Positions 36,324 to 48,160 are shown, counted from the first letter of the stretch. The stretch is DNA of 64,000 bases from Usnea hakonensis (GCA_013423325.1 BLJB01000071.1:162440-226439); one strand, 5' to 3'. The notes: generated by a model from the letters alone, not told the origin. A program made the numbers and translations.

Positions 36324-37344
36324 ATGGACAGTCCAGAGCCCCAAACCCAAGGCGGCGACGCCGAAACTCCAACGCAGAAGCAAGCTCGCCTTCGCCGCGA
36401 GCGACGCGAGGCCAAGATCAAGGCCGGAGGCTCTGCACGATTAGAGAAAATTACCAACCTCTCCGGCAGGCAACATTTACCTGGTAGGCTTAGTAGTCCG
36501 CTTTGGCCCCCACCCTCTGGACCTCCCTGAACCGAAGGCGGTGAGATTCAGGACGCTGATAAATGTCGTGAATCAAGAACCACCCACTACCACATTCCCA
36601 ACCTCATCGCCTTCCACGCAGGGCGACCCGGAAGAAGTCGATCTCTCTACCCACCCATCTGCGAGTCGTGGCCAGATCACGAACAATGCTACTGCCCCAA
36701 CGGAAGCAGATATACGCGCGCTCTTGCGGGGCGGGGCTCCTCCGCCTGGCGTCGGAGGCCAGCAACAGCAAGGAGGGGAGGAGGATCCCCTGATGAAGAT
36801 GCTCCAGCAGTTCATGGGCGGCGGTGGCATGCCTGGGGCTGAAGGACAAGGAATGGAAGGTGGAGGAGGGTTACCGCCCGGTCTGGCTGCGATGATGGGA
36901 GCGGGCGGCATGGGCATTCCTAGCATGGGTGGGGCACCGACGACGAAGCAGGAGGATACGTACGCATATCTGTGGAAGATTGTGCATGCCGTCTTGGCAT
37001 TGATATTAGGCATCTACGTTACGGCTACGTCTCGTGCGTTTAACGGACATGTCTCGAGAGGGGGCATTGCGGGAGCCGGACACGAAGGGGGTGTCAATGT
37101 GTTCTGGTTATTTGCGACGGCGGAACTGGTACTGCAAAGCTCGAGGTTTTTTCTCGAGAAAGGAACCAGTAGTCAGCTGGGAGGATGGATGGGGATTGCG
37201 GGAAATATGCTGCCGGAGCCATGGAGGGGATACGTTCGGTTAGCAGCAAGGTACAGCGGGGTTTGGAGTACGGTTGTTGAAGATGGTATGGTCGTTGTCT
37301 TTGTTCTTGGATGTGTGGCTTGGTGGAAAGGTGCGGTTGGGTAG
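36324..37344 (+). CDS. get2: GET complex subunit Get2 (CAMLG-like)
   Basis: ER receptor subunit for Get3-bound tail-anchored proteins. Two exons are proposed, 36324-36483 and 36578-37344, 308 aa. The intron choice is moderate: it gives HLPEPPTTTFPT and keeps frame. The basic N-terminus RLRRERREAKIKAGG followed by SARLEKITNLSGR is the Get3-binding signature of Get2. A disordered Gly/Met/Pro-rich linker and three hydrophobic segments near the C-terminus follow (LWKIVHAVLALILGIYV, VFWLFATAELVLQ, MVVVFVLGCVAWW), as expected. It starts about 300 bp after the Mug190-like gene on the same strand; that gap shows nothing else. Confidence 0.8.
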
Positions 37345-38185
37345 GAGTGGCCTCTAATCGGTTGAATATTACGATAAGGATCAATGAAATTGATCGGGTT
37401 CTCTGTTCTCTGTATCATGTCATCATGAGGCAGCACGCTCAATACTACTGAGATCTTTGATAGCCCAAATCTCGAGAGGCTGAAAAATAACATGTAGGTC
37501 TCTTTTGGACGAAATGTTTGTGCAATGCATTCGAGAAGCTTATCCAATGTTTGAGGTATTGAATAAAAAACCTCGTATGGCCACCAGCATTCAGGAGCGG
37601 ACAGTCTAAATGGAGATCATATAGAACCGTGCATTGTTTTAGGAGCTACTACGATACCGGCCAGACTTATTTCACCGATAGGTGCTGTCTACGGATTTCC
37701 TATGATATTCGTTTGGATACACGAATCTGCCCTGTCTTCATGAACAAAGATATCTATTTGATCTCCGCTTTCAGTCATCTCACCCATCTTCCATTATTAG
37801 CACGATTTTCCACAACTGCCGGCCTTATAGTTGTATAGATGTAATGAAAGAGCTAGCTTACGGAACTGGTGATCGTAAAATCGCTTAGGGACATCCTCGT
37901 GGAAGCAGATGCTGGCAGGCAGTGACGTCCTTCTCCCGGCCAAAACTTGTGCCGAGGTTGCAGAGGTCAAAGATGCTGCAGTTTGACCTTTCACTACCCG
38001 TGACAGAATGCCTAGGCACGTAGACTAACAAGTGCAGTCAGAGGACGACAGTGAGACCGATAGTTGTAGATTTCCATCTACTGGCGTCTTCAAATTGGAA
38101 GAATACCACTATTGCAAGTCAAGTGAATCTTCTTTTTATATCTTTTTGAGCAAGAATTTGAGACCTCGACTACGGGACTTGTTCA
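37345..38185. other. Convergent intergenic region
   Basis: About 840 bp between the stop codons of Get2 and the DNA polymerase. Small open frames only; nothing recognised. Confidence 0.5.
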
Positions 38186-40439
38186 TCAACCGGGCAGATA
38201 GTGGAAGCGCTCATGGGCAACCATAGCAAATAACGGCAGCGTTGCACCACAATCTTTGCACATTTCGCCCATGTAATTCTCCTCACCTTCGCTATCCCAT
38301 GGCTCGTTGCTAAAAGAGTTTCGTTGCGAGATTGGGAGGGCATCTTCCGGCGCAGTACCGGCAGCGTCCAGAGGGCTGTGACTGGAAATGTCAGGTTTAA
38401 AATGACGAACGTCTGGCTCGATCCGGCGATCATCCGGCTTATCGTTGGAAGGCGCAACATCCACATCAGCAATTTTCCAATCCTTGAGCACATCTTCCTG
38501 CCTTCTAAGCATCCTACCAATGTCCCTTCCAGCACCGGTCTTTCCATTGGCCGCAGTCATGGACATGTTTGTTGCGCAAATGTTGACTAGACTGAGATTC
38601 CAGCCCGACTTTTCTGGGTGCAGCTTTCGGAACAAGGGCAGCAAGGCTTCCTCGACAAATTTTTCTGCTAAAACGACGATATCCTGAGTAAGGCTAAGCA
38701 CAAGTGATGGCATGGAGCTAGATTTGGATACGCGAGTGAAGTTCCTTTGCCGGGTTCCGTCGGGATTGAGAGGCGGTCTCGGCCGGGTAGAGAGTCGGAG
38801 TGTCTTGGGGTGGGCAATCCATCTCCGGGATGCACTTGGCTTAACAGCAAGGCGTGCGTCTCCTACTTCTCCAAGAGCAATGCTCCCATCTCCGTCATCT
38901 ACCAAAGAAGTCAGGTCCAGGCGCATTCGTTTGATAAGACTGATTGAGAGCATATTCAATTCTTTCTTGACCTGCTCAACGCTGTCCAGCCTGACATAGC
39001 TGTCTTCCTATCGATGTCGTCAAAAACCATCCCGCGAAATGACATCAACTGCGACTCACGATGCTGATTTGTTGAGGGACTTCTTTGGCTTTCGCTACCT
39101 CCGTGTCATCGACGCCATGGATTAAACCCCAGACCCTATCTCCCAAGTCTCGTGGGACACCCGGACCAGCAAGCAATCGGTTGAGCGATTCTGGTCCCAT
39201 ACCTTCAAACATTCGAACATCGCGCACATTTACATGCTCTTTGGTACCACCATAGACCAGTCCAACCTCAAACGCGGCTGACCGTTTCAACACGCTGTTT
39301 CTGATCTTCTGAGCAATAGTAAAGCCACTTGATGGAGTCGGAGTCAGCATATGTCATTGAAGGTATACCCTGAGTCCTACGACCAGCTTAGGTGGCTTGC
39401 CCATGCAACATGTTTTGCGACCCAAACGGCAATGTCGATAGGGTAGAACAATGCCGAAATCATAACGTACATGCCTGGTATTTTACCGATGTCATGGCCG
39501 TCAATGAAATCAATCACATTACTCCTACCATCTCCAGGTTCAGGGTTATAGGGCGGAACAAGAGCCGTCTGACCGTTCGGTTTGTTGAGACTGCCTACCA
39601 ACTTTGAGAGCAACTTGTTGGTGCCAATGCCAACTGTACAGGTATAGCCTTGGTGCTCCTCCAAGTGATGTCTCAAATGTCGAGCAAGATGCGATCCCAG
39701 ACACAGACGAAGCAAGAGATGGACCGAGTCATTGGAGGACCAATTGCTTGAGACGATAGATTTGGATACTTGCGTTGTAGCATCTGCGGGAAAGGTATGA
39801 CCAAACGTGTTCGAGGCATCAAAAGAGAAACCTACAGTCGGATCCTTACGATCTAGATGAAAGAATGAAGTGTGCAAGGCATTGTGATTGAGAAGGTCAG
39901 AATTGTAGTCGACAAGATCAGTGACATCCATAAAAACCTACTCTGATTCAGTTGCATGTGCGTAGCGGCGTTTTTTGACATTGTCTAGAGGCTTACTTCG
40001 TCGAAGCCGAGTCTTTCAACCTTGTTATTCCAGCTGTAGCCTCGCAAGAAATTATAATTGTCTTTGGATGCATCCCGGAAGCGAGTCAAGTCTTCGCCGA
40101 GAACCAAGATCATATCAGGGCATTTCTTCTTCGCTTCTTGCACCAACTGCAGCTTGTAAAGGCCTCGTCGCCTAGCTTCGTAATTGCAGGTAACGATGAT
40201 TTGTTTCTGTTGTACTGCAAGAGGCAGAGACTTCCAACTTGGGTTCTCCTTTTCAAAGACAGCGGCATAGAAGCAATCTTTATCTTGCACGTTAGCATCG
40301 CAGGAGGTCAGCCTGTTCTGATTACGAACCATAGTCCTGTGACCAGAATGAGCTACTGATACAGTATACGGACCGCCACATGAAGTTAGCTTACAAAATG
40401 AAGGATGACCCTCCCGTCACACCTCTCAGGAACCTCCAT
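38186..40439 (-). CDS. Y-family translesion DNA polymerase (pol iota-like)
   Basis: Error-prone polymerase that bypasses DNA lesions in the nucleus. Exons: 40439-40395, 40317-39997 (start uncertain), 39937-39471, 39327-39060 and 39007-38186; about 640 aa. Exon 1 ends RVILHF, the first strand of the palm. Exon 2 carries DKDCFYAAV, ATP/template-contact residues NYEARRRGL and GEDLTRFR. The junction GFDEVFMDVTD gives the catalytic acidic pair. The helix-hairpin-helix IPGIGFTIAQKIR follows. The C-terminus has CKDCGATLPLFAMVAHERFH, a likely ubiquitin-binding UBZ zinc finger. Pol iota is favoured over eta by VQQKQIIVTCNYEARRRG. The first splice is anomalous: canonical AG acceptors either add 11 residues before DKDCFY or shift frame. 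Confidence 0.8.
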
Positions 40440-40979
40440 GATGGATTCGTGTAGGCAGAGGCAAACATGAAGCAAAACTACCTTAGCTGTATTTTACGGT
40501 TCTCGGCCTCGATTACAATTACAAAACTAAGGTAAGGTACGGAGTACTCAGTACCATTGCCGGAAATTAGCTATATCCGAGAGTCTAAGAGTAGAGTACC
40601 TAATAAAAGGTTCAACCTTATCAAGGGCCAACGCTTTACGGAAAAAGCAAATACCTTACCTTATCCAATCACATTCTATAACATAAAACACAACGCATTC
40701 AATTATCTCCCTACTCTCTCATTTTTTCGATTTTCTATCTTCTACTTTACTGTTTCTTACATGTATCTGATCAAGAAATAAACAAGGCCGAACATGTCCA
40801 TCCTGAACTTTGAGACGTCGCTTCTATATTTCCCTTTCCTCTTTATCCTCTCATAGCCGCTTTCTCTCAACACTGCCTCTTCAGCATCTCGCAGTCACCA
40901 TATCTACCCACCCAATTCCTCCCCTCCACGCCGCCCTCATCCGGAGAACCTCTAAAATATCTCAAAGGCAGCAGCCGCC
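40440..40979. other. Divergent promoter region
   Basis: 540 bp between divergent start codons of the polymerase and the RVSF protein. It holds a GGTAAGGTACGGAGTAC block (TACGGAGTA at 40538-40546) and a TACCTTACCTTA run near 40650. Confidence 0.5.
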
Positions 40980-41828
40980 ATGATCCTCTTACCCATGCGC
41001 TCGCAAGACCAGAGTCCCAGCCGCCAGAGCAACGACTCTTACGGTCCTTCGCTCCCTCCCCGACTCAGAGACTCCTCACCCCATACTTCCGAATTTCGAA
41101 AGCACGTAGCAGGTACATTACTATCCGTTACACCATCAACGAGGCCAGCAGCACCCAAAAGACCCAAGCTGTCTCTCCAAACCTCCATATTGCCCGTACC
41201 AGCGGTTCAAAGGTCCGCCTCAGTTACAGGCCTTTCTGCTTCTACAGAATCTCCCACAATCCGGATCACCAATGCGAATATCTTGGACGCCCTTCCCCCT
41301 ACCCCAACATCTGCCGTTCCACCCCCGGTTCATTTTCCACTCTCTTCGACCTCTTCATCCGCCATGCCGGGCTTCTCTCCGTTCCATAGCGACGCTCCTT
41401 ATACCCTTCCCATTGGCACTCATAGCATCCTTCGCAATAGTCCCTTACAACGACGGCATGTCTCTGCTGCGTCAACCAGGATGCCGAGACGAATGTTTGC
41501 GCCTGTAAAACGAGTGAGCTTCAAAGAGAGACTAGTCGAGTTTTTGCCTTCACCCGTCACCGAGGGACTGTCAGATACCGAGGTCGAGACTTATTCGACC
41601 GAAGACGACCATAAAAGGAGGCGAGAAGTCATAGAAGCAGAAGATGGCCATTCGAAGCCTGCTCACAGAAGGCGCAAGAAGCGAGACTGGGTCTGGAGAC
41701 CGGTAGAAGACGACGTCTTGACATCGCACGATCTTGTTTCGGTCCGGAGTGATGTGGTAAATACGCAGCCCGATTTGAACACTGGGAAAGACGAGGTCGC
41801 CGTAATGCGGTCCTTGATACCGGAATGA
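40980..41828 (+). CDS. Intrinsically disordered protein with a PP1-docking RVSF motif
   Basis: Single exon, 282 aa, no globular domain recognised. Ser/Pro/Thr-rich throughout, with a basic cluster HRRRKKRDWVWRPVEDD near residue 232. At about residue 181 it reads PVKRVSFKERLVEFLP, an RVxF-type docking site for protein phosphatase 1, preceded by the short motif HSILRNSPL. Such features suggest a regulatory subunit or substrate of a phosphatase, or a nuclear scaffold. Function is not established. Codon pattern and length of the open frame support a real gene. It is transcribed away from the polymerase gene. Confidence 0.7.
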   Translation: MILLPMRSQDQSPSRQSNDSYGPSLPPRLRDSSPHTSEFRKHVAGTLLSVTPSTRPAAPKRPKLSLQTSILPVPAVQRSASVTGLSASTESPTIRITNANILDALPPTPTSAVPPPVHFPLSSTSSSAMPGFSPFHSDAPYTLPIGTHSILRNSPLQRRHVSAASTRMPRRMFAPVKRVSFKERLVEFLPSPVTEGLSDTEVETYSTEDDHKRRREVIEAEDGHSKPAHRRRKKRDWVWRPVEDDVLTSHDLVSVRSDVVNTQPDLNTGKDEVAVMRSLIPE

Positions 41829-42402
41829 GACTTCACCTATTCGGGCATCAAAACATGTTGAACGGATGAGATATAGATTCAATCTATCTCGGATGCACAG
41901 CATCCCTATATAGGCACTACGTCCTAGAGACTACAATAGGAGTCTATTGACTCCCGGATCCGGCTATATGCTACTGAATGCAGTAGCATATTTGCCGGAT
42001 GCAGCAGTGAGGTGTGTAGAGTCCATTCTCGACAAAACATCAGCATATGTGATGCCACACGAGCATTTACGATGTTACGAATTTTGCGTTGATACCCACA
42101 TGGTCGACCTAAGGTGGCCAGCACTAGAGAACAGACGATGAATTTTGGGAAGTAGTATCCTGGCGATTACGATGATGTTGAAGATCTGTACATAGACACT
42201 ATCATCGTCCATTAGACAGGGGGGATGAGAAATCTATTGCAATTCTACCGTTGTCCATTCGGAGAAGAACTAATTTGAGAATGCAGACCTGGCGTTCCAA
42301 GAAGCAACCTTACAACATCAGAGGTATGTTTAGTACGCTATCAAGAACCGCCCATTGCTTTTAGTGTAACAGGAGCTATATTTGTAATGCAATCTCTTGC
42401 AT
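41829..42402. other. Convergent intergenic region with a strong hairpin
   Basis: About 570 bp between the RVSF-protein stop and the Sec31 stop. It contains the hairpin at 41958-42000, described separately. Nothing else recognised. Confidence 0.5.
41958..42000. repeat. Inverted repeat forming a long hairpin
   Basis: Arms ATCCGGC plus ATATGCTACTG pair with CAGTAGCATAT plus GCCGGAT around a 4-nt loop (AATG), with a small asymmetric mismatch (T opposite TT) between the two blocks. That is about 18 paired bases. It lies about 130 bp after the stop codon of the RVSF protein, so it could sit in that 3' UTR or act as a terminator-like structure. Confidence 0.8.
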
Positions 42403-45400
42403 TTAGGGCGTCGCTCTACTCATGGCGATGAGGCGCTTCACTCCAACCTAAGATCCAATCAGCAACATCTCCAAATGAACTCCATCGTGATAGACTCACC
42501 ATCCAATTTCCACACTCATCGGTTTTGTTCGTCATTATCTCTATGTGTATAGCGTGCGCGTGCTCAAAATTCCTGGCCTGTATCGCTTGCGCTAGCTCTG
42601 CCATATCGGCAATTGTATCTGCTTTGAGCAATTTCTCGTTGTTGAGGTGATCGAACAAGATATTGAGCCTCTTTTCCGTGTCATTCACTTGCGCTTTGAA
42701 GGACGATGGCGCTCGTGACTTGACACGTTGCATATCTTGGTTGAGAATTTCATAGACCGGTCGCGCGTTGGATGGAATATGACTTCGGTCTCCAGGCGCT
42801 AAACGGTTCTCAGCGGCACATTTCTTCGGGCGTGTTTTCAATGAGGCTTACCGTATTCTGGAGGGGATGGGGCAGACTTCCGTTGAGCTTGAGCAGTTCC
42901 AGGTCGAGATCCTTGAGATGGAGCTTGTGGCGGTCCAGAAGGGGCAACCGTGGATCTGGACGGTTGGCCAGTTGATAGAGGTGGTTGTTGAGATGAATGT
43001 TGCAGGGGATTATTGTAAATCTGCTGAGGGGCGTATGGATTAGCAAGCGGTGGTCCCTGCCGATTGCTTCCAGGGGCTATTGAGGAATCGTGCGGATTTG
43101 GCGGCGCTGCGGATTGCGCTATCTGCGATGGTGCATAGCGATTAGTGGGTGGCGGAGCAGACGGTGGAGCATTGTATGGTGATGGTCCCCGAGGAATCGT
43201 GGACTGCTGGTGAACCGGCAGATTGGAAGATGACGGTGGAGGTGCGTAAGTATTTGCAGCAGATGAGGGTCTCTCGGGCTGTTGATATGAGGCTGAGATA
43301 TTCGTAGAAGGTGATGACATCCCTGATGCCGGGACGGAAGGTCCCTTGGGGGGAGGACCTACCAGCGGTGTCGACCTTGGCGGCGCTCCGAACGTGGGCC
43401 CAGTACTTGGCTGCTGTAACGGTTGATAGCCTGTCGACCCAATTGCGCCGACGCCTGGAGTCCCACGCCGGGAAGTAGGGGCTTTGAAGAAGTCTTCGGG
43501 AGTATCGTTCCAATTACTCATATTCGGAGCTTTGGAAGGAGGTGGAATTGAAGGGGATGCATTTGAGTTACGTGGAGGAGGCCCAAGAGCCTGTTTCTGG
43601 TATGAAGAATAGTTGGGTGCAGGTGCCATCGCCGGTGTTGGTCCAGGCTGATATCCTCCGCCACCAGTGTAACCTGGCGCAGGACCGTAGGGATTCTGGG
43701 GTCGGGCAGACAAGCCTGGTGCATATGGGTTGCCTGAAGCAGCAGGGCTTATGGCAAAGTCTGGTTGCTTTTGTTGCTGGAAATCTGGTTGTGGTACTTG
43801 CCGCGCTACTCGACCAGTGTTAGAAGGCTGTTTTGGTATTGATGCCGGTGCGGCTGTTCGTGTAGCTTGCTGTACTCTGCTCTTTGCAACCTCTGCAGCA
43901 GGGTATTTACTGGGCAATAGTTCAAGATACCTCTCCGCTATGTGAAGCTGCCCGTGCGCGGAAGCAATGTCCGCGTACTCGATGTACTTGTCGTACAGAG
44001 GAGCGAGTTTCCAATCTGATGTTGTTCCTCTATCGCTGTCTTGATAATGGGTAACTTCGCGAAACACTGTGACCTTCTCAATAAAATTCTGCAGCCAATG
44101 TGCGTGAACAGAGAAGGGGGAATCTGTGCTCGTTTCTTGCAGTCCTGCGCCCTCATCGTCTTCTAATTCAGCGATCCAGATAGCGACAACCTTCTCCAAC
44201 TTGGAGCCTGCAAGGTAACAGAATGAGGCGTCTTTTCGAAGATTGCTGATCCCATCTTCAGTCTTCAGCTGCTCATCCAATCGGTCCCCAAGTGCTTCGC
44301 AAAGATCTGGAAATTCCTTAGCGTCAGCGTACGTGCAGAGAGTCGCCATTATCTCTTTCCAATTAGACAGGTCTGCGTTGTGTACCAAATCCCATAGATT
44401 TTTTCCGACGACAGAGGCTAATAGGCGCAGATAATTCGGACCTTCCGCCTTTCGGCTAAAATAAGCCTTTTGCACCTGGTCAATGCACTTTTGACCTCCG
44501 CAGATGGCGATCATGAATGCGTCCGACAACCTGTCCTCTTGCAAGCATATATCCAACGCCTTATCGAATTCTCCCAGCAAAAGTGCTCGCGTGATTTTTC
44601 GCTCCGATTCAGACTCTGAGCCAGAGTACAGTCGAAAAGGATTGTTAGTCTTTGCGCCTTTGGTAGCTGCGAGGTCGGAAAGAAAGTTATCGCCATCAGT
44701 GCTGTTGTCGAAAAATGCCGAGAGTCGATTGGACTTGGATGCGGACCTTTCATTGAGTATTTGAGGCTGTTCTTCCGTCGAATCTTTCATTGAGAGCTTT
44801 GAAACACCATCTGCTGTCTCAGTATTTGGGCTAGAAATTCCCAGATAACCCACGAGGTCCTTTCTTGGGCTTTTCGACGTCAGTGTCTTAATGACCTCCC
44901 AATCTGCCTTTTCCGCGTCCACCGTAGATCTCAAGATTCTGTTCTCACAGATGCCACTCAATTTATTCTCCTTCAATGCTAGTTCAAATGCCTCAGTCGA
45001 CGAGGCAATCCCATCGTCAATTGCAAAGGTCGAGATGCGAACTATCGAATGTTTCGGAGTCTCCGACGAACTTCCTCTAAAACTGACAATTTTCCCACCA
45101 AAGCCAAATGACGCACCGCAAGGTCTTTGTAACCACTTTGGGGCTTTTTGGAGATTAAAGCTCGTGCCTTGGGGCTGTGACTGCGCTTTGTTAAAGAAGT
45201 CATCGTCGTCCACACTCTGTGAGTGACTGCCAACGAGACCGTCTGCCTCAGGTCTTGTACTTTGAATTGATCGAATTGCGATTTTGCCGTCGAAAGAAGC
45301 TGTAGCGATAAGTTCAGGATTGCGAGGGTTCCATCTTGTTTGAAACACCCAATTAGTGACAACAGGAAATTCGCCATGTGAAGACCCTGTTTGGGGATTC

Positions 45401-46522
45401 CAGCAAATATTTCTGTTATCTTTCCCAGAAGAGAGCAACAAATCACCGTCTTGTGAGCACCAGGAGAGCGAGAGTACTCCTCCGTCATGGCCTCGCAAAA
45501 CCTGAAGTATTTAATTCAACTCCTATTGAAATGTTTGGAAAGTACTTACCCGCTCCGGAGCGTTCGCGTTTCTGAGATCCCATACTAGAATGACAGGATC
45601 GGTATCATTAGGAGTGGCAGTAATGAGCCGGGTGGTCTGGACAATGAATGAGCTACACCCTTTACGTTCTCACGTTCTTAGATACCTTGACCGGATCCCA
45701 GGCTATTGCACTGACTGGCTTTCGGCCCAGATTGTTCAGAGTCAGACTTTCTCTCTTGTTCTTCACATCCCATACGGTCATTGTCCCTCCGCTACTGCCC
45801 GTGGCCAAAATGTGTGGTGTTCTTTTGTTCCAATCAAGGCAGTCGAAATCGTCAGCTCTGGCCACAGCATTACCCATGCGGAATGGACTTCCAACGTTTT
45901 TGAGATCGGAAATAAACAGCTAATTCAACCTCAGCTGCCGAAGAGGAAATCAGATGCTCTGCATACCTCGCCCTTAGCGCCCACAGTAGCCAGCAGTTCA
46001 GAGCGAAACGCATTGAATTGGAGTGCTTTGATGGCACCGTTGTGCTTTGAAGTCCGCGATTTGATGGCGTCCCTGAACAGGAGGTAAGACTTGAGCTTAG
46101 AAAGAGGATAACGAAACTCACCGGTCCCCATTGAGAAGCTTATCGGCATCCCACAAGTCCAGTGAGCCATTCTCCAGTGCGCCGGCAACTATGCCTCTAG
46201 ATTGATGGTCATCTCCACTCGTCCATGCAATGTCATTAAATCTAACCCCGGCAACTCTCTGTCAGCGCTTTTCTCTAAGACGTGGGAGGCTAGACAGAGT
46301 TCAGAAGACTCACCGCGAGTCAGTACTTATACTCGCGGCCGGCTTCAATTCACGACTCCGCTGAAAATTGTCCAGGTCTAGGTCCCATAGCTCTAACTGC
46401 GTCTCATTGGAGAAACCCTCGTCGACCGCTCCGGCCTTTGTACCAGTAGCAAGGAAAGGGGAAGATGTGCCAGTAGACCATGCAAACGTAGCTGTCCTTG
46501 GGATTTCTAGCAGCCCTACCAT
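42403..46522 (-). CDS. sec31: COPII outer-coat protein Sec31
   Basis: Outer-coat scaffold of ER-to-Golgi COPII vesicles, pairing with Sec13. Eight exons: 46522-46314, 46241-46122, 46072-45967, 45919-45686, 45636-45550, 45501-42852, 42798-42500 and 42447-42403, 1249 aa. An N-terminal beta-propeller of WD repeats spans ~1-340, with WD-repeat ends such as [26 protein letters not shown] and VILVWDLRN. An alpha-solenoid (ACE1-type) region follows, then a long Pro/Gln-rich linker that in yeast binds Sec23/Sar1. The C-terminal helical domain starts PGDRSHIP and ends [16 protein letters not shown], matching the family. All junctions keep phase. Its start lies 261 bp from the copia element. Confidence 0.96.
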
Positions 46523-46777
46523 TTTAGACCGTTGGGTGCTTCAATCGGTGCGTCCGTGGAGTTGCAGACGAAGGGCAATAAGATTGACGGTTAGATGGGG
46601 AGAAGAAGGATAATGATGTTGTTGGAATGCTTCGCAATATAAATCTGAATAACAATTAAGATCTAGAATGCAGGAATGGGTATCAAAATTGATTTTGCAA
46701 AGTGTCCTTGATCATCGCTTGGAACTGTGCAGCCTGTGCTGTAAGGTACTTACAGTTACTTTAGGTAAAGTAAGGTA
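46523..46777. other. Sec31 promoter remnant next to a transposon
   Basis: 255 bp between the Sec31 start codon and the target-site duplication of the copia element. It contains GTAAGGTAC-type motifs (46740-46777). Base composition is normal, not RIP-like. Confidence 0.5.
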
Positions 46778-46782
46778 CTTTT
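46778..46782. repeat. Target-site duplication, left copy
   Basis: CTTTT directly before the 5' LTR, matched by CTTTT at 52353-52357 directly after the 3' LTR. Five bp is the usual size for copia integrase. Confidence 0.85.
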
Positions 46783-47103
46783 TGTTGGTGATTTTAGTGG
46801 CTTAGTAATGGCTAATTCCGAACATGGGCCAAATATGCTATAGTAAGAATAGGGCGGAGAATGGCTTTTGGTAGTGGAATGGTAAATAGATGTGGAATCG
46901 AGATTTTCCTAGGGCCCTATAGTAATTACTATATGGATTTGGGCTACTCTCTACTAAATTTATATATATAGTAGGTCCTTTTCCCTCCTAAAGAGTATCT
47001 TTCTTAGTAGTCTTATTATATAGATCGAGTTAGCCCTAGCCCTAATATAATATTGGTAAGGTAATTACTATTCCCCGTATTATTTAAATTATAATTATTA
47101 ATA
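46783..47103 (+). repeat. 5' LTR
   Basis: Begins TGTTGGTGATTTTAG and ends ATTATTAATA, where the RIP-free end would be ATTATCAACA. Its outer portion keeps TpG and CpA dinucleotides; its inner portion has lost them. Confidence 0.92.
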
Positions 47104-47118
47104 GGTTATAAGCCCGGT
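47104..47118 (+). promoter_or_regulatory. Primer-binding site, half-tRNA type
   Basis: GGTTATAAGCCCGGT follows the LTR directly. Its first 12 bases are complementary, with one RIP-type change (G to A), to the anticodon stem-loop of initiator tRNA-Met (GGGCTCATAACC). Copia of Drosophila uses a 5' half of that tRNA as primer. The match is to recalled tRNA sequence, not to one in this window. Confidence 0.6.
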
Positions 47119-48118
47119 TAGCTATTAACCGGGTATCTAATACGCTATAAGTATTACTACTATTAATACGCGTTATAGTAAGATTACGAGACGGCTCTAG
47201 AAATGAGAGTAAGCCTATAGATAACGAGAATATAGGCGGTATAGTACCGTAGAGAGGCTAAAGAAGAGATCGATCTATTAGAGGTATAGTAATATTAACT
47301 ATAGGGCCTTCTAATATTAAATAAGGTAAGTAGAAGGAAGGTATAGTAAAAGAAGAAGACTATAAATTAGTTAAAAAAGAACTAGATATCGATGAAGTAC
47401 TAGATTTCGATAAACTTATAAAGATAGATCTAAATAAACCTTTAGAAGCCGGTATTATAAAGTCTCCCCCTACTAAATTGATAATACTAAAGGGACTTAA
47501 TTACTATATATAGACCTAGGATCTCCGGAATTTCTTTAATAGACGAGGAGTATTTGGAATTATCGATAAGGATATACTAATACTACGAATAAGGGAGATA
47601 GTAAGATAATAGGTTAAACTAGACTAGTAGATTATAACGATTATCGGAGGCTATATAGATAAGAATTAGAAAGGCTATATCGATAATAAAAAGACTTCTA
47701 AAGAATAGTAGGACGTCCTAAAAAGAGTCTATAGTATAAGCGGAAAAGGCTATCTCCTAGCTATATTATAATAATTTAACGGCTATATAAAATTAGCTAA
47801 TTAGATAATTAATCAAGTAGTTTCGAATCTAAAGAAGTTATATAATAATATAATAGATCTAAATCTAACGAGTACGCTAGACGATATAGTTCTAGTAATA
47901 ACTCTTATAAGTACTTATAAAGAAAGCGAGTATAATATAGCTAAGGCGATACTTAGTTAGAATAACTAGCTTAATATCGAATTAGTAGTCGAATAATTAA
48001 GGGCTATAGAAAGTACGAAAGACGTAGCTAATTTCGCTAGAAAGAGTAGTTAGAAGGTGAAGGATCGTAAGGAAAGACTATCTTAGAAAAGAGACCTAAG
48101 TAAAATCGAATACTATAA

Positions 48119-48160
48119 GTATAGTAAAATAGGTTACTTCGTACGTAACTACCCTCTAAG
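48119..48160 (+). pseudogene. gag zinc knuckle (CCHC) remnant
   Basis: Fourteen codons keep the exact C-x2-C-x4-H-x4-C spacing, but all four metal ligands now read Tyr (YYKYSKIGYFVRNY). Each change is a single G-to-A or C-to-T transition from a Cys or His codon. The nucleocapsid function is lost. Confidence 0.85.

Noticed and set aside
37629..38226. Several 60-70-codon frames between Get2 and the polymerase
   Set aside because: Short, no motifs, and located in a convergent 3' UTR region.
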